19,065 nt of DNA from Alistipes sp. Its GTDB lineage: Bacteria > Bacteroidota > Bacteroidia > Bacteroidales > Rikenellaceae. The notes beneath the pieces are model-generated. The model saw only the letters and a program-made list of their open reading frames with translations, was not told the DNA's origin and ran no database searches. The DNA is taken from positions 1 through 19,065 of the forward strand of contig JAHHQN010000031.1 of assembly GCA_020026375.1 (NCBI GenBank). Reading direction: 5' to 3'. A program made the position numbers and the translations under genes. Positions 7,132-14,697 of the stretch are shown piece by piece; the first letter of the stretch is position 1; the number at the start of each line of letters is the position of its first letter.

Positions 7132-8205
7132 ATGAAAAAGCACAATTTTAATGCGGGACCATCAATCCTGGCCGATGAAGTCATCGACAATGCAGTGAAG
7201 GCTATCTTGGATTTTAACGGTTCGGGGCTTTCCCTGTTGTCTATTTCTCACAGAACAAAGGATTTTGATGCGGTTATGGCAGAGGCGGATTCTCTTTTCC
7301 GCGAGTTGCTTCACATTCCTGACAATTACAAAATTATATACATGGGTGGTGGTGCCAGCACCTTCTTCTACAACATTCCGGCAAACTTCCTGAACAAGAA
7401 GGCAGGTTATGTCAACACGGGTGTATGGTCGAAAAAGGCGATTAAGGAGGCCAAGCACTTCGGCGAGGTTGAAGTGATTGCCACTTCCGAGGACAAGGAC
7501 TTCACCTATATCCCCAAGGGATTCGAGATTCCCGCCGACCTGGACTATCTCCATGTCACCTCCAACAACACCATCTACGGTACCGAGTACCACGAGGATA
7601 TTGATTCTCCCGTTCCCGTGATTGCCGACATGTCGTCGAACATTCTTTCGCGTCCCATCGACGTGACGAAGTATGCCATGATTTATGGCGGCGCACAGAA
7701 GAACCTGGCTCCTGCCGGTGTGGCTTTTGCCATCATCAGAGAGGATCTGCTCGACAAGATTGAGCGCGACCTGCCGACCATGATGTCGTTCCGCACCCAT
7801 GTGGAGAAGGACTCGATGTTCAACACACCTCCCGTATTCCCCATCTTCGTATTGAAGGAGTCGCTGCGCTGGCTCAAGTCCATCGGCGGTGTTCCCGAAA
7901 TCTACCGTCGCAATCAGGAGAAGGCTGCGCTGCTCTACGATGAGATTGACCGCAACCCGTTGTTCCGCGGCACAGTGGCCAAGGAGGACCGCTCGCTGAT
8001 GAACATCTGCTTCGTGATGGCCGACGGCTACGAGGATCTGGCTCCCGAATTCCTGGAGTACACCAAGCAGCACGACATTGTGGGTGTGAAGGGTCACCGT
8101 CTGGTGGGCGGCTTCCGCGCATCGTGCTACAACGCTCTGCCCAAGGAGAGTGTCGAGGTGCTGGTGAAGTGCATGCAGGATTTCGAACAGCTTCACAAAA
8201 AATAA
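7132..8205 (+). CDS. serC: 3-phosphoserine/phosphohydroxythreonine aminotransferase
   Basis: A 357-residue class V aminotransferase (SerC). It begins KKHNFNAGPSILADEV, the typical SerC N-terminus (FxAGP). It has IYMGGGAST for cofactor phosphate binding and the Schiff-base lysine in YGGAQKNLAPAG (K190). The C-terminus has VKGHRLVGGFRASCYNAL, the substrate-binding arginine region. It converts 3-phosphohydroxypyruvate and glutamate to O-phosphoserine, using PLP, in the cytoplasm; the family also serves pyridoxal phosphate synthesis. It is followed closely by serA, which makes its substrate. The upstream region carries a good promoter and a palindrome. Confidence 0.97.
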   Translation: MKKHNFNAGPSILADEVIDNAVKAILDFNGSGLSLLSISHRTKDFDAVMAEADSLFRELLHIPDNYKIIYMGGGASTFFYNIPANFLNKKAGYVNTGVWSKKAIKEAKHFGEVEVIATSEDKDFTYIPKGFEIPADLDYLHVTSNNTIYGTEYHEDIDSPVPVIADMSSNILSRPIDVTKYAMIYGGAQKNLAPAGVAFAIIREDLLDKIERDLPTMMSFRTHVEKDSMFNTPPVFPIFVLKESLRWLKSIGGVPEIYRRNQEKAALLYDEIDRNPLFRGTVAKEDRSLMNICFVMADGYEDLAPEFLEYTKQHDIVGVKGHRLVGGFRASCYNALPKESVEVLVKCMQDFEQLHKK

Positions 8206-8319
8206 TTTACGGTAACTATGCCCTTCTCCATTAAAATTCCCACAGGCTATGACACCCTGACCGGAGAAGTGAAGGCATGGGATTATACAGAATTGGTTGA
8301 ACAAACAATAGTTGAGAAA

Positions 8320-9243
8320 ATGAAAGTATTGGTTGCAACAGTCAAGCCTTTTGCAAAAAAGGCCGTTGAAGGAATTCGAGGTATCGTAGAGAAAGCCGGC
8401 TATGAGTTGGCACTCCTTGAAAAATATGCTGATAATGCGGAACTGCTGGCCGCAGTTGCCGATGCCGATGCGCTGATTATACGCAGTGACAAGATTACTC
8501 GCGAGGTGATTGACGCGGCGAAGAATCTCAAAATTGTTGTTCGTGCCGGTGCCGGATACGACAATGTCGACCTGGCCGCCGCCACCGAACGCGGAATCGT
8601 GGTCATGAATACTCCGGGACAGAACTCCAACGCTGTCGCCGAGTTGGTCATCGCCATGATGATATTCATTTCGCGTAATCAGTTCACACCCGGAACAGGT
8701 GCCGAAATCATCGGCAAGACCCTCGCTATCCAGGCCTACGGCAACGTAGGTCGTCTGGTGGCACGCAAGGCCAAGGCTTTGGGCATGAACGTCATCGCAT
8801 TTGATCCCTTTGTCAAGGAGGACAGTGTATTCGAGAACGATGGTGTCAAGAGAGCGCAGTCGCTCGACGAGCTTTACGCTGCCGCCGACTACCTCTCGCT
8901 GCACATTCCGGCCACCGCCGAGACCAAGGGTTCCATCGGTTACGAGCAGGTGATGAAGTTGCCCCACGGTGCAACGCTCATCAACACCGCCCGCAAGGAG
9001 GTCATCGACGAAGAGGGTCTGAAGAAGGCGCTCGCCGAGCGTGAGGATTTGAAGTACATCACCGATATTGCTCCTGCCATCATGCCCGAATTGAGCGAGG
9101 CGTTCGGCAAGCGTGTGTTCGCCACACCCAAGAAGATGGGTGCCGAGACCGCCGAGGCCAACCTCAATGCAGGTCTTGCAGCCGCAAATCAGATTGTCGA
9201 TTTCTTCACAACAGGCAATCGCCGTTTCCAGGTCAACAAATAG
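8320..9243 (+). CDS. serA: D-3-phosphoglycerate dehydrogenase (short, no ACT domain)
   Basis: An NAD-dependent 2-hydroxyacid dehydrogenase of about 307 residues from ATG at 8320 (MKVLVATVKPFAKKAVEGIR). It oxidises 3-phosphoglycerate, the first step of serine synthesis. VVRAGAGYDNVDLAAATERG is the substrate-side signature and AIQAYGNVGRLVARKAKALG the nucleotide-binding loop. NTARKEV carries the conserved arginine. The usual catalytic histidine segment (PHxG) is replaced by TPKKMGAETAEAN, with lysines there, as in other Bacteroidota SerA as I recall them. There is no C-terminal ACT domain, so the classic serine feedback site is missing. The frame is open back to an ATG at 8218, which would add 34 residues (MPFSIKIPTGYDTL...) only 12 nt after serC. 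I prefer 8320 because known family members start there. Confidence 0.92.
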   Translation: MKVLVATVKPFAKKAVEGIRGIVEKAGYELALLEKYADNAELLAAVADADALIIRSDKITREVIDAAKNLKIVVRAGAGYDNVDLAAATERGIVVMNTPGQNSNAVAELVIAMMIFISRNQFTPGTGAEIIGKTLAIQAYGNVGRLVARKAKALGMNVIAFDPFVKEDSVFENDGVKRAQSLDELYAAADYLSLHIPATAETKGSIGYEQVMKLPHGATLINTARKEVIDEEGLKKALAEREDLKYITDIAPAIMPELSEAFGKRVFATPKKMGAETAEANLNAGLAAANQIVDFFTTGNRRFQVNK

Positions 9244-9254
9244 AGTTTTAACCC

Positions 9255-9291
9255 GAGTATAAGTGAACCTTCGCGAGGTTCACTTATACTC
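9255..9291 (+). terminator. Strong 16-bp hairpin between serA and the DUF1015 gene
   Basis: A perfect 16-bp stem (9255-9270 with 9276-9291; GAGTATAAGTGAACCT on the left arm) and a 5-nt loop, 11 nt after the serA stop. The following sequence (TCTTTCAAGC) is only weakly T-rich, and I see no new promoter before the next gene. It is therefore either a partial terminator that sets lower downstream expression or an mRNA 3'-end stabiliser. Confidence 0.55.
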
Positions 9292-9311
9292 TCTTTCAAG
9301 CAGTCGAAAAA

Positions 9312-10553
9312 ATGGTAAGAATCAAACCTTTCTGCGCAGTGCGCCCCCCTCAGAAATATGCATCTGAAGTCGCTTCGCGTCCCTACGACGTTCTGAATTC
9401 CGAAGAGGCCAAACGAGAGGCTACCGACAGGTCGTTGCTCCATATCATCAAACCCGAAATCGATTTCACCCCCATCGCCGACGAGCACTCGCAGGAGGTG
9501 TATGACAAGGCTGTGGAGAACTTCCGCCGCTGGCGCGAAAACGGCTGGCTCATTCAGGACAAGGAGGAGCATTACTATATCTATGCGCAGACCATGGACG
9601 GCCGTACACAGTATGGTTTGGCCATGTGCTGCCACTTCGAGGATTACCTCTCGGGTGCCATCAAGAAACATGAGCTGACCCGTCCCGACAAGGAGGAGGA
9701 CCGCATGATTCATGTGCGCAACCAGAAAGCCAATATCGAGCCGGTATTCTTCGCATATCCCGATAACAAGGAGATTGACACCATCGTCGAGCAGGTGGTA
9801 AAGAACAACATTCCCGATTATGACTTCACGGCAGAGGACGGCTTCGGCCACCAGATGTGGGTCATCAGAGACAAGGCCACCAACGACCGCATCACGGAGT
9901 TGTTTGCCGCTATTCCGGCCCTCTACGTTGCCGACGGTCACCACCGTACGGCAGCCGCCGCAAGAGTGGGTGCCGAGTGCAAGGCCAAGAATCCCAACCA
10001 CACGGGCAATGAGGAGTACTGCTACTTCCTGGCGGTGACATTCCCTGCATCGCAACTCAAGATTATCGACTACAACCGTGTTTTGCGCGACCTGAACGGT
10101 CTCTCGAAGGAGGAACTGCTGGAGCGTTTGCAGAAGGACTTTGTGGTGGAGGACAAGGGTACCGAGGAGTACCGTCCCACAGGTTTGCACAACTTCTCGA
10201 TGTACCTCGACGGTCATTGGTGGAGCATGACGGCCAAGGAGGGTACCTACGACGACAGTGACCCGATTGGTGTTCTCGACGTTACGGTGCTTTCGAATCT
10301 GGTGTTGGACAAGATTTTCGACATCAAGGATTTGCGAACCTCAAAGCGTATCGACTTTGTCGGCGGTATCCGCGGTTTGGGCGAGTTGAAGCGCAGGGTG
10401 GACAGCGGTGAGATGAAAGTGGCGTTTGCCCTCTATCCCGTGTCGATGCAGCAGTTGATCAACATTGCCGACACAGGCAACATCATGCCGCCCAAGACCA
10501 CATGGTTTGAGCCAAAACTCCGTTCGGGTGTCGTTATCCACTCGTTCGAGTAG
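9312..10553 (+). CDS. DUF1015 family protein (serine-locus associated)
   Basis: A 413-residue protein of the DUF1015 family, function not established. It begins RIKPFCAVRPP, then ASRPYDVLNSEEA, the usual DUF1015 N-terminus. It has the family's central VADGHHRTAAA segment (DGHHR at 208-212) and ends with MPPKTTWFEPKLRSGVVI. No signal peptide or membrane segment is seen, so it is cytoplasmic. It sits directly after serC-serA, an arrangement I know from other Bacteroidales, which suggests a role in serine or phosphoserine metabolism. The DGHHR motif recalls the GxHR motif of ParB/Srx-fold proteins, a group that includes ATP/ADP-dependent serine kinases. That link is my inference. The ATG at 9312 follows an A-rich stretch (gaaaaa), as is common here. 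Confidence 0.9.
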   Translation: MVRIKPFCAVRPPQKYASEVASRPYDVLNSEEAKREATDRSLLHIIKPEIDFTPIADEHSQEVYDKAVENFRRWRENGWLIQDKEEHYYIYAQTMDGRTQYGLAMCCHFEDYLSGAIKKHELTRPDKEEDRMIHVRNQKANIEPVFFAYPDNKEIDTIVEQVVKNNIPDYDFTAEDGFGHQMWVIRDKATNDRITELFAAIPALYVADGHHRTAAAARVGAECKAKNPNHTGNEEYCYFLAVTFPASQLKIIDYNRVLRDLNGLSKEELLERLQKDFVVEDKGTEEYRPTGLHNFSMYLDGHWWSMTAKEGTYDDSDPIGVLDVTVLSNLVLDKIFDIKDLRTSKRIDFVGGIRGLGELKRRVDSGEMKVAFALYPVSMQQLINIADTGNIMPPKTTWFEPKLRSGVVIHSFE

Positions 10554-10577
10554 CGGACACTCCCGATACAGATAAGA

Positions 10578-10612
10578 AAGGCGGAGGAAATCCTTGTGAT
10601 TTCCTCCGCCTT
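10578..10612. terminator. Bidirectional terminator between convergent genes
   Basis: A 15-bp perfect stem (AAGGCGGAGGAAATC, 10578-10592, with its complement at 10598-10612) and a 5-nt loop. It lies between the DUF1015 gene (plus) and the HAD gene (minus). T-rich tails follow on both strands (TTCTTTGG on plus, TTTCTTATC on minus, partly overlapping the stem). Confidence 0.85.
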
Positions 10613-10682
10613 CTTTGGTATTTGTGGTGTACCGGGCTTCGCAGAAAAATTGCGCAATCTTCAATATCCTCGTCCGAAAGAC

Positions 10683-11345
10683 CTATTTCGAAGCCATCAG
10701 CTCTTCGACCGGGCGGATATCGGTGTAGTCGTCGATGATAAGGTCGGCAACGGTCGTTTGCAGGTCGCTGCGTTCAAGGGTGGTGGCCAGTGCGACGATG
10801 GCAGCCGCTCCGGCACGATGTGCCGCTTCGATACCAGCCTTGGCGTCCTCGAAGATGATGCACTCCTCGGGGTTCACACCCAGACGTTCGGCGGCAGTGA
10901 GGTAGATTTCGGGATTGGGCTTGCAGTGTGTCACCATGTCGCCGCTGACGGCAACATCGAAGAAGGGTTGGATATGGCAGTGCGACAACACGAAATCGAC
11001 ATTGTCCTTGCAGCCCGACGAGCCTACGGCGCAACGGATACCGGCCTTTTGAAATGCCTCGAGAAGCGAAGCCAGACCATTGACGGGTACGATGGTCGGA
11101 GCGTAGATTTCGCGGTAGAGAGCCTCTTTCTCCTCGCCGAGTGCCGCAGTACCTTTTTCTCGAATCACCTCCTCGGGCATGATGAGCCGCATGATGTCAT
11201 CATTGCCCATGCCATAAGCCGTGGAGAGTTTCTCCTTCCAGCCCTTGACACCATAACGCTCGCAAAATACCTCAAAAGCCTTTATATGTACCTCGGTGTT
11301 GTTGACCAACACACCGTCCATGTCAAAAATAGCTGCTTTAATCAT
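10683..11345 (-). CDS. HAD-superfamily hydrolase (beta-phosphoglucomutase/phosphatase-like)
   Basis: A 220-residue HAD phosphatase of the beta-phosphoglucomutase-like subfamily with an alpha-helical cap. All four motifs are present: the nucleophile FDMDG (D8, D10), VGSSG (S109/S110), the lysine in HCKPNPEIY (K142) and the acidic FEDAKAGIEAA (E166, D167). The D10 acid/base fits phosphatase or phosphomutase chemistry; substrates in this family are small phosphorylated metabolites and cannot be read from sequence. The frame is open to 11417, but I chose ATG at 11345 (MIKAAIFDMDG), where HAD proteins begin. It lies downstream of the DUF5686 gene on the same strand, separated by a terminator. A -7 promoter element overlaps that terminator. 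The two genes show no functional link. Confidence 0.93.
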   Translation of the reverse strand: MIKAAIFDMDGVLVNNTEVHIKAFEVFCERYGVKGWKEKLSTAYGMGNDDIMRLIMPEEVIREKGTAALGEEKEALYREIYAPTIVPVNGLASLLEAFQKAGIRCAVGSSGCKDNVDFVLSHCHIQPFFDVAVSGDMVTHCKPNPEIYLTAAERLGVNPEECIIFEDAKAGIEAAHRAGAAAIVALATTLERSDLQTTVADLIIDDYTDIRPVEELMASK

Positions 11346-11364
11346 AACCGAATATTTAATCATT

Positions 11365-11382
11365 GACGGACGGAAGTCCGTC
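11365..11382 (-). other. Small hairpin in the HAD gene leader
   Basis: A 7-bp stem (GACGGAC, 11365-11371, with GTCCGTC, 11376-11382) and a 4-nt loop, in the untranslated stretch between the predicted promoter and the ATG at 11345. It may affect leader stability. No T-tract follows, so I do not call it a terminator. Confidence 0.35.
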
Positions 11383-11399
11383 GTTGGTTTTGAACATGT

Positions 11400-11451
11400 A
11401 AAAAAATATCGGGACAAAGGTAGAAAAAACTTTGCGTTTCACCTTGTCCCG
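11400..11451 (-). terminator. Terminator of the DUF5686 gene
   Basis: On the minus strand CGGGACAAGGT (11451-11441) pairs with ACCTTTGTCCCG (11421-11410), with one bulged base. The arms are followed by ATATTTTTTT (to about 11400). It starts 17 nt after the stop of the 829-residue gene. The stem includes the sequence TACCTTTG, which is also a perfect -7 promoter element. Confidence 0.7.
11415..11422 (-). promoter_or_regulatory. Possible -7 element for the HAD gene, inside a terminator stem
   Basis: TACCTTTG on the minus strand matches TAnnTTTG and would start transcription about 60 nt before the HAD ATG at 11345. It is also the downstream arm of the preceding terminator, so the match could be incidental. 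No -33 TTTG is evident. Confidence 0.45.
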
Positions 11452-11467
11452 ATTCCGATTCTTCGCT

Positions 11468-13957
11468 TTAGAACTTCAGCTGCATGGAGAAATTCACGGC
11501 GAAATTGTCGATGTCCTGTCCGGCGATGGGGCCGCGGTGGGTCACTCGCCAGATGAAGTCGACCCTGATGAGTTTGAGGATATTCTCAATGCCGAATCCC
11601 ATTTCCACATAGGGGTCGTTGACCGACGACATGCCGGCAGGAAACAACAGCGGAGCTTTGGTCTGAGGCAGTGCACCATTGTTTTCGTCGCGCAGGGTAC
11701 CCCACACACCCTTGCAGACGAAGACCTCGCGGAGCTTGAGTTTCTTGATGAGCGGCAGACGCCCCAGCAGCAGACCTCCGAAATTATGTTCGTAGAAGAC
11801 CGCCACCCAGGTGTCGGAGGCGAACTCGTAGAAATTCATGCACGAGAAGGCATGGGGGTCGTAGAAGTAGGTGCCGTTGCCTTCGTGCAGCTTCAGCAGA
11901 GGGTAGGGTACCTGACCGCGAATGGTGCCGCCCGATATGAAGATGTCGGATTTGCCGATGGGCGGCAGTTCGGGACGGTAGCGGATACCGCCCTCGAAGC
12001 GATAGTATTCATAACTTCCCGACAGTAGTTTGGGAAGACCGGCAGTGAAATTGAACATGAAGATGGGGTACTTCGAACCCAGGTAGTTTTTGTCGAAGGT
12101 CATGCGGTAGATGTTCTCGTTCTTCGAGAGCCGCATGCCCACGCTCAGCGAGGCGTCGGCCACGGAGTTCACCCTCGAGCTGTCGGGACGCAACATCTCC
12201 ACATAGCGGTTGGAGTAGATGCGTTGCAACTGCAGTCCCACAGTATTGCTGATTCCGTGCCGCCATTCGTGTTCGTAGCCGATGCTGCCACGGTTGATCA
12301 TCGACATGCGCTGGTCACCCCTCGACAGCATGGAGGAGAGGATATTGCTCTCGGCCAGTGCGTTCTGTCCTGCACCCAACTGGAGAACATCGTGGCGGCC
12401 GGCAATCTCCAGCTTGCGGGTGAGTCTGCGGTTGAAGGCCAACTCCACGGAACCGCCTCCCTTGAACTTCCCGTCGCGCGTTCCGTAGGCCATGTAGCCC
12501 GTCAGCCGCACCCGCTTGCTCACCTCCGTGGTGGTGCGGCCTCCCAGCTGCATGCGGAAACCCTCCAGACGGTTGAAACTGGCCAACTTGTAGTAGGGAC
12601 CTATACCGATGTATTTGGTGTTCCAGTAGCCGCAGATGACGGTGTTGATGAGTGTGTAGATGTTGCGGTAGAGCGGCACGTTCTGAATGGAGTCAACCAT
12701 GGCGTAGATGCCCTGTTCCTTCGAGGAGAGGGCATAGGGGCGCACGTCGTTCCAATATTCGTTGTCCTTGCGTGTGACGTCCTCCGTGCCGAGTACCACA
12801 TTGTTGTCGGCATGAAGAATCTCGTCGGGTATCTCCTCGTCGAGCACCACGTCGGTGTATAACACCTCGCGTGTGCCGATGAAGGAGGTCAGTTTTGTGG
12901 AGTCGGCATTGGTAAGCGAAAATTCGGCCGACACATAGTCGCGGTTGTGGAACCATACCGAGTCGTTGACCAGACGGAAATCGTTGTCGAGACGCATGTG
13001 GCGAATCCAGTTGACGTTGACCCCCTTGGGCATGCGTGCCGAGGCGGAGGTGAGCGCATAGGTGGCCGAGTCAATCAGCACTTCGCCGTCCAATACGGGA
13101 GTGGTCATGCGCTTGGGGTGGAAGCGGATTTTGTAGTTTTTGCGGCCGTTGACGTCGAGACTGTCCACCAGGAAGTAGTTGTAGAAGGCCTTGCCGCCTT
13201 CGGCCAGTGGACTGGCAAAACGGACATTGAAGATGTCGATGAAGTTGTCGTAGAAATTCACGTCGCCGTGCATCTGTCCGGTGAACTGCGCCACGCTGAA
13301 GCTGTCCTCGACACCCGACACCCGGTTGGCGCGAATCACCTCACGCGAGAAGGAGGGGTGCTTGCTGTGGTAGTGGTCGGCATGTGTCTCCGATATCATG
13401 GCCGGCAGGTAGGAGTGACCCGTCAGGGCCGAGGTGTCCATGTAGTTGAAGATGAAACCGAAGTTACGCTGCAGACGCTTGGACTTGAAGTAGGGCTTGA
13501 TGTTGCTCAGGTCAAGCTCCATCTTGGTGTAGGTGGCGCATCGGTAACGCTCATACTCGTCGGGATTGTTCTTTTTGCGGTTGCGCAGTACCCCCTCCAG
13601 CAGCGGATAGGCAGGGTTGGCGCCCGGTGTGATGGTCACCTCGCCGATGCCGAAGGTCACGGGTTGGAGTTTGAAATCTATTTGCGAGAAGGTGCCGCTT
13701 CTGACGGGCAGCGTCTGGGTGGCATAGCCCACTATCGAGGCCGAGACCTGCGACACGGTGTCGCGCGTCTCAAGGGTGTATATTCCGTTTTCGTCGGTGG
13801 TGATGCCCACCACCGTGCCGGGGAACACCACGCTGGCAAACTGCAGCGGGTCGCCGCTCACGGCATCGGTGACCTGTCCCCTCACGCGGGTACTTTGCGC
13901 CGCCGCCTGGGAGCAGAACACGAGGAGGACGAATAGTAGTGATATGATTCTTTGCAT
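11468..13957 (-). CDS. DUF5686 outer-membrane protein with carboxypeptidase-regulatory-like domain
   Basis: An 829-residue predicted outer-membrane protein. A signal peptide (RIISLLFVLLVFCSQAAAQ) is followed by a carboxypeptidase-regulatory-like beta-sandwich at about 24-100 (VRGQVTDAVSGDPLQFASVV, then TTDENGIYTLE). This domain is common at the N-terminus of Bacteroidota TonB-dependent transporters and related barrels. The remainder matches what I know of DUF5686: a region with ARMPKGVNVNWIRH, then long alternating strands typical of a beta-barrel, ending in NFAVNFSMQLKF, whose terminal phenylalanine is a BAM insertion signal. I see no TonB plug domain or SusD partner, so it is not a classic SusC. 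Its job is unknown; transport or surface structure are possible. It is monocistronic, with its own promoter and terminator. Confidence 0.88.
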   Translation of the reverse strand: MQRIISLLFVLLVFCSQAAAQSTRVRGQVTDAVSGDPLQFASVVFPGTVVGITTDENGIYTLETRDTVSQVSASIVGYATQTLPVRSGTFSQIDFKLQPVTFGIGEVTITPGANPAYPLLEGVLRNRKKNNPDEYERYRCATYTKMELDLSNIKPYFKSKRLQRNFGFIFNYMDTSALTGHSYLPAMISETHADHYHSKHPSFSREVIRANRVSGVEDSFSVAQFTGQMHGDVNFYDNFIDIFNVRFASPLAEGGKAFYNYFLVDSLDVNGRKNYKIRFHPKRMTTPVLDGEVLIDSATYALTSASARMPKGVNVNWIRHMRLDNDFRLVNDSVWFHNRDYVSAEFSLTNADSTKLTSFIGTREVLYTDVVLDEEIPDEILHADNNVVLGTEDVTRKDNEYWNDVRPYALSSKEQGIYAMVDSIQNVPLYRNIYTLINTVICGYWNTKYIGIGPYYKLASFNRLEGFRMQLGGRTTTEVSKRVRLTGYMAYGTRDGKFKGGGSVELAFNRRLTRKLEIAGRHDVLQLGAGQNALAESNILSSMLSRGDQRMSMINRGSIGYEHEWRHGISNTVGLQLQRIYSNRYVEMLRPDSSRVNSVADASLSVGMRLSKNENIYRMTFDKNYLGSKYPIFMFNFTAGLPKLLSGSYEYYRFEGGIRYRPELPPIGKSDIFISGGTIRGQVPYPLLKLHEGNGTYFYDPHAFSCMNFYEFASDTWVAVFYEHNFGGLLLGRLPLIKKLKLREVFVCKGVWGTLRDENNGALPQTKAPLLFPAGMSSVNDPYVEMGFGIENILKLIRVDFIWRVTHRGPIAGQDIDNFAVNFSMQLKF

Positions 13958-13983
13958 AGGACTTCAAAAGCATAAAATACATA

Positions 13984-13991
13984 CAAAATTA
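13984..13991 (-). promoter_or_regulatory. -7 promoter element of the DUF5686 gene
   Basis: On the minus strand this reads TAATTTTG (fits TAnnTTTG), 26 nt before the ATG at 13957. The -33 region is AT-rich without a clear TTTG. Confidence 0.5.
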
Positions 13992-13997
13992 ATAATA

Positions 13998-14030
13998 TTG
14001 CACATATTTAGCTAAAATATACTACCTTTG
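13998..14030 (+). promoter_or_regulatory. Promoter of the ybaK-like gene
   Basis: TTG at 13998-14000 and TACCTTTG at 14023-14030 are separated by 22 nt, slightly long but within the range seen for Bacteroidota promoters. The ATG at 14062 is 31 nt downstream. It is divergent from the DUF5686 promoter; the two -7 elements are only about 32 bp apart. Confidence 0.65.
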
Positions 14031-14061
14031 CGGTATCTAATAGGAAATTTTGAACAAAAAT

Positions 14062-14556
14062 ATGGCTTCTAAAAAAATCGAAAAGACGAATGCCGCCCGA
14101 TTGCTCGACCGTGCGAAAATAGCGTATGAAATCATACCCTATGTGGTCGACGAGAACAATCTGGCAGCGACACATGTGGCCGAGCAGTTGTCCGAGCCCA
14201 TCGAGTGTGTGTTCAAGACCCTGGTGATGAAGGGCGACAAGAACGGTCATTTTGTCTGCGTGATTCCCGGTGACCACGAAGTGAATCTGAAGGCCGCCGC
14301 CAAGATTTCGGGCAACAAGAAGGCGGACCTCATTCCCATGAAGGAGCTGCTGCCTACGACAGGATACATTCGCGGAGGCTGCACGCCCATCGGTATGAAG
14401 AAACAGTTTCCGACGTTTATCCACGAGACTGCTTTGGAACACGAATTCATATACATCAGTGCCGGTGTAAGGGGTTTACAACTCAAACTGTCGCCCAAAG
14501 ACCTTGCCACATTTGTGGGGGCAAGTTTCGCCGACATCAGCCAACAGATGCAGTAG
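14062..14556 (+). CDS. ybaK: YbaK/EbsC-type Cys-tRNA(Pro) deacylase
   Basis: A 164-residue YbaK-like protein. It begins SKKIEKTNAARLLDRAKI and keeps the conserved lysine in VFKTLVMKG (K52, equivalent to the catalytic lysine of YbaK). It also has IPGDHEVNLKAAAKI and GYIRGGCTPIGMKKQFPTFI, both typical of this clade rather than of ProX or the ProRS INS domain. The family removes cysteine mischarged onto tRNA(Pro), protecting translation accuracy in the cytoplasm. A TTG four codons upstream (14050) could extend the frame, but ATG at 14062 gives the family start. Monocistronic, with a promoter upstream and a strong terminator downstream. Confidence 0.93.
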   Translation: MASKKIEKTNAARLLDRAKIAYEIIPYVVDENNLAATHVAEQLSEPIECVFKTLVMKGDKNGHFVCVIPGDHEVNLKAAAKISGNKKADLIPMKELLPTTGYIRGGCTPIGMKKQFPTFIHETALEHEFIYISAGVRGLQLKLSPKDLATFVGASFADISQQMQ

Positions 14557-14574
14557 CTGTCATCTGATATGCAG

Positions 14575-14612
14575 AATTACCCGGAGACATGATGCCTTCG
14601 GGTAATTTTTTT
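14575..14612 (+). terminator. Terminator of the ybaK-like gene
   Basis: A 12-bp stem with one G-T wobble (AATTACCCGGAG, 14575-14586, with CTTCGGGTAATT, 14596-14607) and a run of seven Ts (14606-14612). Confidence 0.9.
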
Positions 14613-14639
14613 GTGCCGCGATGGGAGTGAAGGGCCGAC

Positions 14640-14676
14640 AAAAAAAGACAGACTCCGAATCGAGGAGTCTGTCTTT
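14640..14676 (-). terminator. Terminator of the MATE transporter gene
   Basis: A 13-bp perfect stem (AAAGACAGACTCC, 14644-14656, with its complement at 14664-14676) and a 7-nt loop. On the minus strand it is followed by seven Ts (14646-14640). It lies 21 nt after the MATE stop codon. Confidence 0.92.
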
Positions 14677-14697
14677 GGGGCTTACAGTGACGTGAAT

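Noticed and set aside
7162..8967. A 601-codon open frame antisense to serC and serA
   Set aside because: It lies opposite two unmistakable enzymes, spans the gap between them, and its translation is low-complexity in histidine, valine and glycine, as expected of a shadow frame in biased codons.
12947..13936. A 329-codon plus-strand open frame opposite the DUF5686 gene
   Set aside because: Shadow frame: valine/histidine/glycine-rich and without recognisable motifs, while the minus-strand frame has a signal peptide and barrel end.
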